DNA of 24,983 nt. Source: an uncultured Clostridia bacterium (GTDB lineage Bacteria > Bacillota > Clostridia > Christensenellales > Pumilibacteraceae). The stretch is taken from positions 1-24,983 of the forward strand of contig CANQCB010000006.1 of NCBI GenBank assembly GCA_947589145.1, read 5' to 3'. The notes beneath the pieces are model-generated. The model did no database searches. It saw nothing but the letters and a program-made list of their open reading frames with translations, and was not told where the DNA came from. Positions 16,275 through 24,831 of the stretch are shown one piece after another. Every line of letters starts with the position of its first letter. The stretch's first letter is position 1. Both the position numbers and the translations under genes were made by a program.

Positions 16275-16302
16275 AAAAACTCTTTCGGAGAAGATTGACT
16301 AT

Positions 16303-17379
16303 ATGAAAAAAGCGTATTTGATTTTGGCAAACGGCGACGTATACGAAGGCTCGTCTATCGGCAAAAGCGGACAGACGGTCGGCGAAGTCGTGTTCACCAC
16401 GGGCATGGGCTCGTATATGGAGACCCTTACCGATCCGTCCTATTACGGACAGATCATAACACAGACTTTCCCGCTCATAGGTAATTACGGTACGATAGAA
16501 AAGGATGCGGAGAGCCGAAAACCGTATTGCAAGGGTTACATAGTGCGCGAACTTTGTCGCACGGGCAGCAATTTCCGCAAGGAAGGCGAACTCAACGAAT
16601 GGCTCATAAAACAAAATATCGTGGGAATAGAGGGTATCGACACTCGCCGGCTCACCAAGACCATAAGAGAATACGGCGTCATGAACGGAATGATAACCGA
16701 CTCCCTTAAAAATACCGAAGAGAAGCTGAAAGAGATAAGGTCCTTTGTGATAAAGGACGCTCCGAAAAACACCACTTCGCCCGAAGTCGTCAAAGTGGGA
16801 GATGGCGGCTTAAAAGTCGTTCTCATCGACTACGGCGCAAAATATAATATCGCAAGGGAGCTTGCGGCACGCGGTTGCACGGTATACGTAATGCCGTGCA
16901 CGGCGAGCGCGGAGGAAATTCTCGCGCTCAAACCCGACGGAATAATGCTTTCCAACGGCGGCGGAGACCCTGCGGACGCGACGTACGAAATCGAGCAGAT
17001 CAAAAAATTGGCGGAAGCGAAGATCCCGACTTTCGGCATATGCCTCGGACATCAACTTATGGCGCTTGCGAGCGGTGCGAAAACGGCGAAACTCAAATAC
17101 GGGCACCGCGGCGCGAACCAGCCCGTCAAGGATCTGGAAACGGGCAGGGTATACATAACGAGTCAGAACCACGGCTATGCGGTCAAGGGAAACACTCTTC
17201 CTCAAACTGCCAAAGTGCGGTTTACCAACGCGAACGACAAAACCTGCGAGGGAGTGGACTATACGGACAGACCTTGCTTCACGGTGCAATTTCACCCCGA
17301 AGCGCACGGCGGTCCGCTCGACACGGAATTTTTGTTCGACAGATTTATAAAGATGATTGAGGAGAGTAAAAATGCCTAA
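16303..17379 (+). CDS. carA: Carbamoyl phosphate synthetase small (glutaminase) subunit
   Basis: Protein of 358 residues that releases ammonia from glutamine and channels it to CarB for carbamoyl phosphate, used in pyrimidine and arginine synthesis. The N-terminal domain shows GDVYEGSSIGKSGQTVGEVV, TDPSYYGQIITQTFPLIGNYG and GIDTRRLTKTIREYG, all typical of CarA. The class I amidotransferase domain has FGICLGHQ with nucleophile C247, HRGANQPVKD, and FHPEA giving H331 and E333. GGAGAAG stands about 9 bases before the ATG. The last 8 bases overlap the start of the carB-dapF gene, so the two subunits should be translationally coupled, as expected for a complex. Whether this copy serves pyrimidines, arginine or both cannot be seen, but pyrG in the operon favours pyrimidines. 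Confidence 0.96.
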   Translation: MKKAYLILANGDVYEGSSIGKSGQTVGEVVFTTGMGSYMETLTDPSYYGQIITQTFPLIGNYGTIEKDAESRKPYCKGYIVRELCRTGSNFRKEGELNEWLIKQNIVGIEGIDTRRLTKTIREYGVMNGMITDSLKNTEEKLKEIRSFVIKDAPKNTTSPEVVKVGDGGLKVVLIDYGAKYNIARELAARGCTVYVMPCTASAEEILALKPDGIMLSNGGGDPADATYEIEQIKKLAEAKIPTFGICLGHQLMALASGAKTAKLKYGHRGANQPVKDLETGRVYITSQNHGYAVKGNTLPQTAKVRFTNANDKTCEGVDYTDRPCFTVQFHPEAHGGPLDTEFLFDRFIKMIEESKNA

Positions 17380-20300
17380 AAACAAAGATATACGAAAAGT
17401 GCTTGTAATCGGATCCGGCCCGATAACGATAGGACAGGCGGCGGAATTCGACTACGCGGGAACGCAGGCTTGCCACACCCTCAAAAACGAAAAAATAGAG
17501 GTCGTGCTTGTCAACTCCAACCCCGCTACGATAATGACGGATAAGGCGATGGCGGATCAGATATATATCGAACCGCTCACTTTGCCCGTGCTCAAAAGGA
17601 TAATATTGCAGGAAAAGCCGGACGGCATACTGCCTTCGCTTGGCGGACAGACGGGGCTCACGCTTTCCATGCAGCTCAACAAGAGCGGTTTTTTGGATGA
17701 GAATAACGTAAAACTCCTCGGAATGAACCCCGAAACGATAGACAAGGCGGAGGACAGGCAACTTTTCAAGGACACTATGGAAGCGATAGGGCAGCCCGTC
17801 ATACCCTCGCTCGTCGTCAACGACGTGCAGAGCGCGGTGGATTTCGCCGCTACGATAGGCTATCCGGTAATAGTGCGCCCCGCGTTCACGCTCGGCGGCG
17901 CAGGTGGCGGCATAGCGAACGACGAAAAGGAACTTCGCGAAATAGCGGCGGGCGGACTTTATCTCTCTCCCATAACGCAGGTGCTTATCGAAAAGTGCAT
18001 ATCGGGTTGGAAAGAGATCGAGTTCGAGGTAATGAGAGACCACGCAGGGAACGTAATTGCGGTCTGCTCCATGGAAAACTTCGACCCCGTCGGCGTACAT
18101 ACGGGTGACAGCATAGTCATTGCGCCCTGCGTAACGCTTGCGGATAAAGAATATCAGATGCTCAGAAGCGCCGCGCTCAACATAATCACAGCGCTCGGAA
18201 TAGAGGGCGGCTGTAACTGCCAATTCGCGTTAAAGCCCGACAGCATGGAATACGCGGTCATAGAAGTAAATCCGAGAGTATCGCGTTCGTCTGCGCTTGC
18301 TTCCAAGGCGACGGGATATCCGATAGCCAAGGTGGCGACGCTCATTGCGCTCGGCTACAATCTCGACGAGATCCCCAACGCCGTAACGGGCAAGACCAAG
18401 GCGTGCTTCGAGCCGACGATCGACTATGTCGTCGTCAAACTCCCGAGGTGGCCCTTCGATAAATTCGTTTATGCGAAGCGTATGCTCGGCACGCAGATGA
18501 AAGCGACGGGCGAAGTCATGGCGATAGCGCCGACTTTCGAGCAGGCGCTTATGAAAGCGGTGAGGGGAAGCGAGGGATACAGCCTCGACAACTCCAAGTA
18601 TAATTGCTATTCGGATGAAAAAGTCGTCTCGTCTCTCATGCCTGCGACCGACTTCCGTCTTTTCATGATATATGAAGCACTCAAACGCAAGCTCCGCACG
18701 GTGGACGAAATTTGCGAGGAGACCAAAATAGACAAATGGTTTATCTCCAAAATACAAAACCTCGTGAACTACGAGGACGGCATTCGCGGCAGAAAGATAA
18801 CCGCCGACGAATATCTTTGCGGCAAAAAGCTCGGCTATCCCGACAGAGTGCTCAAAGAAATCAGCGGCAACCCGCTCCCTCGTCACAGAAAAGCGGTATA
18901 TAAAATGGTCGACACCTGCGGCGCGGAATTTTCCGCAGAGACGCCTTATTTCTATTCGACTTACGACGAGGAAAACGAAGCGGCGGAGTTTATGAAAGAG
19001 CATACCGACGGGAAACGCCGCGTAATAGTTTTCGGCTCGGGTCCGATCAGAATAGGACAGGGCATAGAATTCGACTATGCTTCCGTTCACTGCGTGTGGG
19101 CGCTTAAAGAAGCGGGCTGCGACGTGGCGATAGTGAACAACAACCCCGAGACGGTATCCACCGACTTCGACACGGCGGACAGACTTTATTTCGAACCGCT
19201 CACCGACGAGGACGTGGATAACGTCATAGCGACGGAAAAGCCGTACGGCGTGGTGGTTGCGTTCGGCGGACAGACGGCAATAAAACTCACCAAGCACCTT
19301 TCGGAAACGGGCGTGAGAATACTCGGCACTTCGGCGGATATGATAGACGCCGCCGAGGACAGAGAAAGGTTTGACGAGCTCCTCGAAAAGTTGGACATAA
19401 AACGTCCCGCCGGTCTCACGGTAACGAACACCGAGGACGCGCTTAAAGCGGGCGAAACGCTGGGTTATCCCGTGCTCATGCGCCCGAGTTACGTGCTCGG
19501 CGGTCAGAATATGATAATCGCATGGAGCGACGCGGACATAAAGGAATATATGCGCGTCATACTCACCGAAAACCCGAATAACATCATATTGATAGACAAA
19601 TACGTCATGGGCACCGAGGTGGAGGTCGACGCCATTTGCGACGGCAAAGACATTCTCATTCCGGGCATAATGGAACACGTCGAGAGAACGGGCATACACA
19701 GCGGAGACTCCATAGCGATATATCCCGCCCAGAACCTCACGGACGAGATCACCGAAAAACTCATCGAGAACACGCGCGAGCTTGCGCTCGGTCTCAGCAC
19801 GAAGGGTCTTATCAATATTCAATACATAGTAAAGAACAACCAGATCTACGTAATAGAGGTCAATCCTCGGTCCAGCCGCACCGTGCCGTACATAAGCAAG
19901 GTGACGGGCGTGCCCATGATCCAACTTGCGACGGAATGCATGCTCGGCAAGTCGCTTAAAAAACTCGGCTACGGAGTCGGACTTTATAAGCGCAGCCCGT
20001 ATGTGGCTGTAAAAGTCCCCATTTTCTCCTTCGAAAAACTCGCCGATCTCGATACGCACCTCGGTCCCGAAATGAAATCGACGGGCGAAGTGCTCGGCAT
20101 AGGAAAGAGTTTGGACGAAGCGCTTTACAAAGGTCTTTGCGCGGCAGGGTACAATCTCGACAGGAAGAACAGAAAAGGCGTGCTTATAACGGTGCGCGAC
20201 GCAGACAAGCCCGAGATCGCGCTCATAGCGAAGAAATACAGCGAATTGGGATTCAAAATTTATGCGACGGCAGGCACCGCCGACGTACTCTCGCGCGCGG

Positions 20301-21415
20301 GCATTCCCGTTACGACGGTGCAGAAAATAAGCGAAGGCGGCGGAGAAACGACTTTCGACCTGCTCCAAGGCGGAAAGGTCAGCTTTATGATATGCACGTC
20401 GTCGAGGGGCAGAATACCGTCGGAGGACGACGTAAAACTCCGTCGTCTTGCGGTAACTCTTTCCATACCGGGACTGACGTCTCTCGACACGGCGAACGCG
20501 CTTGCCAACTCGCTCAGATCGAAATATTCTCAGGGCAACATCGAACTTGTGGACATAAACCGTATGCGCACGGAAAAACAGCGGCTCAGATTTGTAAAAA
20601 TGCAGGGTTGCGGCAACGACTATATTTACATCGACTGTCACACGCATGACATAACCAATATGGAGAGCATAGCTGTCAATCTCTCGGACAGACACTTCGG
20701 AGTAGGCGGCGACGGCGTGGTATTTATATGTCCTTCTTCCGTAGCTGACGTCAAAATGCGTATGTTCAACTCGGACGGTAGCGAGGGAATGATGTGCGGT
20801 AACGCGATCCGTTGCGTGGGAAAATACGTCTATGACAACGGCCTCGTAGATGGCAAGGAGATCACGGTAGAAACGCTCAGCGGCATTAAAAAACTCACTC
20901 TGTACGTAAGAAACAACAAGGTGACCTCGGCAAAAGTCGATATGGGCGCGCCCGAATTCAACGCGAAAAAAGTTCCCGTAAAACTCGACGGCGAAGTCGT
21001 GGACAGAACGGTCGCGCTTGCGGGCGCGGAGCGCAGAATATCCTGCGTATCCATGGGAAATCCCCATTGCGTGATCGTCGTGGACGACGTGGACAATACG
21101 GACGTGAAGGGAATAGGCGCGGAGATAGAAACCGATCCGCTTTTCCCCGACAGAGTAAACGTGGAATTCGTGCAGGTTATCGACGAGTACACCGTAAAGA
21201 TGCGCGTTTGGGAGCGCGGCACGGGCGAGACGTACGCCTGCGGCACGGGCGTGTGCGCGGCGGTTGCGGCGCTTACCAAACTCGGCAAATTCAAGCTCGG
21301 CGATAATATCACTGTAAAAGTCAAGGGCGGCGAACTCACCGTACAATATACGGGCGACACGGTATATCTCACGGGAGACGCGGTGGAAGTTTACAAAGGA
21401 ACGGTTGAATTATGA
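17372..21415 (+). CDS. carB-dapF: Fusion of carbamoyl phosphate synthetase large subunit and diaminopimelate epimerase (CarB-DapF)
   Basis: One open frame of 1347 residues. Residues 1 to about 1065 are a full CarB: two ATP-grasp halves beginning VLVIGSGPITIGQAAEFDYA and VIVFGSGPIRIGQGIEFDYA, the linking domain, and a C-terminal MGS-like allosteric domain. Residues from about 1071 to 1347 are a full DapF starting RLRFVKMQGCGNDYIYID, with both catalytic cysteines, C1142 in SEGMMCGNAIRC and C1290 in GETYACGTGVCA. CarB makes carbamoyl phosphate; DapF converts LL- to meso-diaminopimelate for lysine and peptidoglycan. Both parts have normal length (E. coli 1073 and 274), with only about six residues between them and no stop. 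M1065 could allow internal initiation, but no good ribosome site precedes it. The ATG at 17372 is chosen from the GGAGAG site about 7 bases upstream. The gene overlaps carA by 8 bases and pyrG by 4. Confidence 0.93.
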   Translation: MPKNKDIRKVLVIGSGPITIGQAAEFDYAGTQACHTLKNEKIEVVLVNSNPATIMTDKAMADQIYIEPLTLPVLKRIILQEKPDGILPSLGGQTGLTLSMQLNKSGFLDENNVKLLGMNPETIDKAEDRQLFKDTMEAIGQPVIPSLVVNDVQSAVDFAATIGYPVIVRPAFTLGGAGGGIANDEKELREIAAGGLYLSPITQVLIEKCISGWKEIEFEVMRDHAGNVIAVCSMENFDPVGVHTGDSIVIAPCVTLADKEYQMLRSAALNIITALGIEGGCNCQFALKPDSMEYAVIEVNPRVSRSSALASKATGYPIAKVATLIALGYNLDEIPNAVTGKTKACFEPTIDYVVVKLPRWPFDKFVYAKRMLGTQMKATGEVMAIAPTFEQALMKAVRGSEGYSLDNSKYNCYSDEKVVSSLMPATDFRLFMIYEALKRKLRTVDEICEETKIDKWFISKIQNLVNYEDGIRGRKITADEYLCGKKLGYPDRVLKEISGNPLPRHRKAVYKMVDTCGAEFSAETPYFYSTYDEENEAAEFMKEHTDGKRRVIVFGSGPIRIGQGIEFDYASVHCVWALKEAGCDVAIVNNNPETVSTDFDTADRLYFEPLTDEDVDNVIATEKPYGVVVAFGGQTAIKLTKHLSETGVRILGTSADMIDAAEDRERFDELLEKLDIKRPAGLTVTNTEDALKAGETLGYPVLMRPSYVLGGQNMIIAWSDADIKEYMRVILTENPNNIILIDKYVMGTEVEVDAICDGKDILIPGIMEHVERTGIHSGDSIAIYPAQNLTDEITEKLIENTRELALGLSTKGLINIQYIVKNNQIYVIEVNPRSSRTVPYISKVTGVPMIQLATECMLGKSLKKLGYGVGLYKRSPYVAVKVPIFSFEKLADLDTHLGPEMKSTGEVLGIGKSLDEALYKGLCAAGYNLDRKNRKGVLITVRDADKPEIALIAKKYSELGFKIYATAGTADVLSRAGIPVTTVQKISEGGGETTFDLLQGGKVSFMICTSSRGRIPSEDDVKLRRLAVTLSIPGLTSLDTANALANSLRSKYSQGNIELVDINRMRTEKQRLRFVKMQGCGNDYIYIDCHTHDITNMESIAVNLSDRHFGVGGDGVVFICPSSVADVKMRMFNSDGSEGMMCGNAIRCVGKYVYDNGLVDGKEITVETLSGIKKLTLYVRNNKVTSAKVDMGAPEFNAKKVPVKLDGEVVDRTVALAGAERRISCVSMGNPHCVIVVDDVDNTDVKGIGAEIETDPLFPDRVNVEFVQVIDEYTVKMRVWERGTGETYACGTGVCAAVAALTKLGKFKLGDNITVKVKGGELTVQYTGDTVYLTGDAVEVYKGTVEL

Positions 21416-23034
21416 CAAAATATATCTTCGTAACGGGCGGCGTCGTCAGCGGTCTCGGCAAGGGAATAACCGCGGCAAGCCTCGGAATGCTCTTAAAAGC
21501 CAAAGGATTGAAAGTCGCGTCTCAAAAGCTCGACCCTTACATAAACATAGACCCGGGCACGATGAGCCCTTATCAGCACGGCGAGGTTTTCGTAACCGAG
21601 GACGGAGCGGAAACCGACCTCGACCTCGGTCACTACGAGCGTTTTATCGACGAAAATCTGAATAAGTTTTCCAACCTCACAACGGGCAAAGTATATTGGA
21701 ACGTCCTCAATAACGAAAGAAACGGCATGTATAACGGCGAGACCGTGCAGGTCATTCCGCACATAACCAACGAGATAAAACGCTTCGTATATTCGGTTGC
21801 CAAGACGGATGGAGCGGACGTGGTAATAACGGAGATAGGCGGCACGATCGGCGACATAGAAAGCCTGCCCTTTCTCGAAGCGATCAGACAGGTGGGCAAC
21901 GAAGTCGGCAGGGGAAACTGCCTTTACATACACGTTACGCTCGTTCCCGTTATTAAGTCGAGCGGCGAATTGAAGTCAAAACCCACTCAGCACTCGGTAA
22001 AGGAATTGCAATCTTTGGGAATTCGCCCCGATTTGATCGTCTGCCGTTGCGACGGCTCGCTCGACGAGAATATAAAGAGAAAAATCGCGCTGACTTGCAA
22101 CGTATATCCCGAGTGCGTAATAGAAAACCGCAACGTAAGCCTGCTTTACGAAGCGCCTCTGATGCTCGAAGAGAGTAAGATTTGCGAGGTGGTGTCGCGT
22201 AGGCTCAACCTTCCCGACAACAAGCCCGACCTTACCGAGTGGCAGAGAATGCTGGATATGGCAAAGGCGCGCGACAAGGAAGTGACGATCGCCATTTGCG
22301 GCAAATACACGCACATGTACGACACGTATCTGTCGATAATAGAAGCGCTTACGCACGGCGGCATACACAACGGCGCGAAAGTCAATATCGATTGGGTGGA
22401 CAGCGAGAAACTCACCGAAGAGAACTACGAAGCCCGTCTTGCGAACGTCGACGGCATTCTCGTACCGGGCGGCTTCGGCGACAGAGGCATAGAGGGTATG
22501 ATCCTCGGCGCGCGCTACGCGAGAGAGCATAAAGTGCCTTACTTCGGTATATGCCTCGGAATGCAAATCGCGGTAATCGAGTTCGCGCGGAACGTCGCAG
22601 GCTTGAAAAACGCGAACAGCAGGGAATTCGACCACGCCTCTCCCGACAAAGTCATCGACTTCATGGAAGGTCAAATGGGCTTGGAAAACACCGGCGGCAC
22701 AATGCGTCTCGGCGCGTACGAATGCGAAATAGCGCAGGGCACGCTGCTTTCGAAGTGCTACGACGGCGCAACGACGGTATTCGAACGTCATCGCCACCGT
22801 TTTGAATTCAACAACGCATATCGCGATAAGTTCCGCGAAATGGGAATGGTGTTCGGCGGCAGAAATCCGCAAAACGATCTCGTAGAGTCGGTGGAATTGC
22901 CCAATCATCCTTTCTATATAGGCGTGCAATATCACCCCGAATTCAAGTCGAGACCTCATAAGCCGCAACCCATTTTCAAGGCGTTTGTAGGCGCGGCGCT
23001 CGCTCATAAAACAAAAAAGTCAAGAAGGAAATAA
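21412..23034 (+). CDS. pyrG: CTP synthase
   Basis: Cytoplasmic enzyme of 540 residues that converts UTP to CTP with glutamine and ATP. The N-terminal synthetase domain starts TKYIFVTGGVVSGLGKGITA and contains SQKLDPYINIDPGTMSPYQH and ITEIGGTIGDIES. The C-terminal class I amidotransferase domain has FGICLGMQ with nucleophile C381, and QYHPEFKSRP with H508 and E510. All are canonical. The ATG overlaps the stop of the carB-dapF gene (ATGA), with AAAGGAA about 10 bases upstream, so translation is probably coupled. It is the third glutamine amidotransferase in this operon and lies between the dapF part and dapL. No attenuator with repeated C or G at a transcript start, as known for B. subtilis pyrG, can be assigned because the gene has no promoter of its own here. 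Confidence 0.97.
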   Translation: MTKYIFVTGGVVSGLGKGITAASLGMLLKAKGLKVASQKLDPYINIDPGTMSPYQHGEVFVTEDGAETDLDLGHYERFIDENLNKFSNLTTGKVYWNVLNNERNGMYNGETVQVIPHITNEIKRFVYSVAKTDGADVVITEIGGTIGDIESLPFLEAIRQVGNEVGRGNCLYIHVTLVPVIKSSGELKSKPTQHSVKELQSLGIRPDLIVCRCDGSLDENIKRKIALTCNVYPECVIENRNVSLLYEAPLMLEESKICEVVSRRLNLPDNKPDLTEWQRMLDMAKARDKEVTIAICGKYTHMYDTYLSIIEALTHGGIHNGAKVNIDWVDSEKLTEENYEARLANVDGILVPGGFGDRGIEGMILGARYAREHKVPYFGICLGMQIAVIEFARNVAGLKNANSREFDHASPDKVIDFMEGQMGLENTGGTMRLGAYECEIAQGTLLSKCYDGATTVFERHRHRFEFNNAYRDKFREMGMVFGGRNPQNDLVESVELPNHPFYIGVQYHPEFKSRPHKPQPIFKAFVGAALAHKTKKSRRK

Positions 23035-23035
23035 A

Positions 23036-24208
23036 ATGAAACTCAATGCAAATTACGACAAAATTCAAAACAGCTATCTTTTCGTGGAAATTGCGAACAG
23101 AGTGAAGAAATATACGGCGGCAAACCCCTCCGCCGACATAATCAAACTCGGCATAGGCGACGTAACCCGTCCGCTTGCGCCCTGCGTCATCAAAGCAGGC
23201 TTGAACGCAGTGGAAGAAATGGGCAAGAAGGAAACTTTCCGCGGATACAGCCCCGACTCTCAGGGCTACGACTTTTTGCGCGACGCCATATCGAGATATT
23301 ATTCTCTGTTCGGCGTAAAGGTCGCGTCGCACGAAATACACGTGTCGGACGGAGCGAAGAGTGATTGCGGAAACATTGTCGATATGTTCGACAGCGACAA
23401 CACGGTGCTCATTCCCGACCCGGTATATCCCGTATACCTCGATTCCAACGTAATGAGCGGCAGAAAAATCATATTCTGCGACGCCAACGAGGGGAACGAC
23501 TTTGCGCCCGCGCCCGACAAAAAAGTCAAAGCGGACATAATTTATCTTTGCGCGCCCAACAATCCCACAGGCTCGGTATTCACTTACGACGAACTTAAAG
23601 CATGGGTGGACTATGCGAACGACCTCGGCGCGGTGATAATTTTCGACGCGGCTTACGAGGCTTTCATAACCGAGAGCGGAATACCGAGAAGCATTTTCGC
23701 CGTGGAGGGCGCACGAAATTGCGCAATCGAACTTTGCTCGTTCTCCAAAACGGCGGGCTTTACGGGAACGCGTTGCGGTTATACGGTAGTACCCGACGAA
23801 CTCCTCGGCGGCAAACTCGCAAAAATGTGGGCGCGCCGTCAGTCCACCAAATTCAACGGCACGAGTTACATTCAGCAGCGCATGGCGGAAGCGGCATATT
23901 CGGATGAGGGAATAGCGCAATGCCGCGAAAATATTGCGGCTTATCAAAAAAACGCCAAGCTCATATCGGACGCGCTCACTGAAATGGGAGTTTATCATAC
24001 GGGCGGCACGAACTCCCCGTACATTTGGCTTAAATGCGGAATGGACAGTTGGGATTTCTTCGACAAATTGCTTACAGAGGCGAACGTCGTCGGTACGCCG
24101 GGCTCGGGCTTCGGCAAAAACGGCGAAGGTTTCTTCCGTCTCACCGCGTTCAATACCTACGAAAAAACCGCAGAGGCAATCGACCGCATAAAGAAAATTC
24201 TCGGTTAA
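23036..24208 (+). CDS. dapL: LL-diaminopimelate aminotransferase
   Basis: PLP enzyme of 390 residues of the class I/II aminotransferase fold that converts tetrahydrodipicolinate directly to LL-diaminopimelate using glutamate, by-passing the succinylase or acetylase routes. The N-terminus (NANYDKIQNSYLFVEIANRV) and LGIGDVTRPL are typical of DapL. Other matches are GYSPDSQGYDFLRDAIS, SDGAKSDCGNI, CAPNNPTGSVF, and SFSKTAGFTGTRCGY with the PLP lysine at K238. It begins 1 base after pyrG, with AGAAGGA 7 bases before the ATG, and ends the operon before a terminator. Its product is the substrate of DapF, which is the C-terminal part of the fusion two genes upstream, so together they complete meso-diaminopimelate synthesis. 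Another aminotransferase specificity is unlikely given the N-terminal match. Confidence 0.93.
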   Translation: MKLNANYDKIQNSYLFVEIANRVKKYTAANPSADIIKLGIGDVTRPLAPCVIKAGLNAVEEMGKKETFRGYSPDSQGYDFLRDAISRYYSLFGVKVASHEIHVSDGAKSDCGNIVDMFDSDNTVLIPDPVYPVYLDSNVMSGRKIIFCDANEGNDFAPAPDKKVKADIIYLCAPNNPTGSVFTYDELKAWVDYANDLGAVIIFDAAYEAFITESGIPRSIFAVEGARNCAIELCSFSKTAGFTGTRCGYTVVPDELLGGKLAKMWARRQSTKFNGTSYIQQRMAEAAYSDEGIAQCRENIAAYQKNAKLISDALTEMGVYHTGGTNSPYIWLKCGMDSWDFFDKLLTEANVVGTPGSGFGKNGEGFFRLTAFNTYEKTAEAIDRIKKILG

Positions 24209-24232
24209 TTCGCCGCTTGCGACCTGACACTT

Positions 24233-24262
24233 AAAGCCGAAGCGCCACAGCCTCGGCTTTTT
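24233..24262 (+). terminator. Intrinsic terminator closing the glutamine/nucleotide/DAP operon
   Basis: AAAGCCGA at 24233-24240 pairs with TCGGCTTT at 24253-24260 around a 12-base loop, and the T tract continues to 24262. It lies 24 bases after the dapL stop codon, with no other gene between them. Confidence 0.87.
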
Positions 24263-24316
24263 GCTTGCATTCGTGTCAATTCCGCATAACAATAGACCAT
24301 TTGACAATAATGGGTA

Positions 24317-24345
24317 TTGACAGATTACCAATGCTATTGTATTAT
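24317..24345 (+). promoter_or_regulatory. Sigma-A-type promoter for the terminal two-gene unit
   Basis: TTGACA at 24317-24322 and TATTAT at 24340-24345 are separated by 17 bases. Transcription would start near 24352, immediately before GGAGAGG at 24354-24360. A second TTGACA at 24301 has no matching -10 at the right distance. The GGAGAGG is not followed by a usable start codon at normal spacing, which is odd. Confidence 0.8.
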
Positions 24346-24396
24346 GTATATACGGAGAGGTGTAACACCCTTATAAGGTTAGTCAATGAAACAACG

Positions 24397-24807
24397 GTGA
24401 TAACGAAATACGCAAATAATCTTAATGCCAATACGTCTATGTCATATTATTCATACTCAATAGATGTATATGTATACGACAACCCCGCAAATTACTTGAC
24501 CATATCCAATAGCGGTAAGGTTAGCGGCGGATGGAGTATTAAAGTGACTAACCCGTTGAACAGATCGATAACAGTTCAATATAACTCCAAAATGTGTTTC
24601 TTGGGTGACGCGCAAAAATGGACAGGGTTAAAAGATCTTGTATCGATCACTCTTGGTGCGAAAACGTCGACAACCGTTACTATAAAGGGTAACGGAACGG
24701 CGACAAGCGTTGTGTTCGGTTATGTAAATGGTAATTACAGGTTGATAACTTATGCAAACAAGCTGAACGCAAACGGTACATTGAACATGATGACGTCTTA
24801 TGTTTAA
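24397..24807 (+). CDS. Small protein of unknown function with a repeated YANxLNAN motif; N-terminus uncertain
   Basis: I do not recognise this protein. From the GTG at 24397 it has 136 residues; the frame is open further upstream, but that part overlaps the promoter at 24317-24345. The sequence is rich in Ser, Thr, Asn and Tyr with alternating hydrophobic residues (IDVYVYDNPANYLTISNSGK, GWSIKVTNPLNRSITVQYNS), suggesting a beta-sandwich. A motif occurs near each end: KYANNLNANTSMSYYSY (coded within 24403-24456) and TYANKLNANGTLNMMTSY (coded within 24745-24801). Such composition is common in secreted proteins, yet no signal peptide is present, so the gene may have lost its 5' end or may start elsewhere. 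The region is more A+T-rich than the preceding operon and uses different codons, which may reflect acquisition. It has its own promoter and lies 24 bases before a lipoprotein gene. Confidence 0.5.
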   Translation: MITKYANNLNANTSMSYYSYSIDVYVYDNPANYLTISNSGKVSGGWSIKVTNPLNRSITVQYNSKMCFLGDAQKWTGLKDLVSITLGAKTSTTVTIKGNGTATSVVFGYVNGNYRLITYANKLNANGTLNMMTSYV

Positions 24808-24831
24808 TGTGACATGATTTGTGAGGTGAAT

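Noticed and set aside
14865..16302. PyrR-type attenuator or purine riboswitch upstream of purF or carA
   Set aside because: purF overlaps the gene before it and carA has only 28 bases upstream, so there is no room for such a leader.
17357..17371. Upstream TTG start for the carB-dapF gene
   Set aside because: It overlaps the GGAGAG ribosome site itself; the ATG at 17372 has proper spacing and gives the normal CarB N-terminus.
18230..21346. Minus-strand open frame of 1038 codons opposite carB-dapF
   Set aside because: Composition is typical of an antisense shadow (high Arg, His, Tyr, Phe), and the opposite strand encodes highly conserved CarB and DapF motifs.
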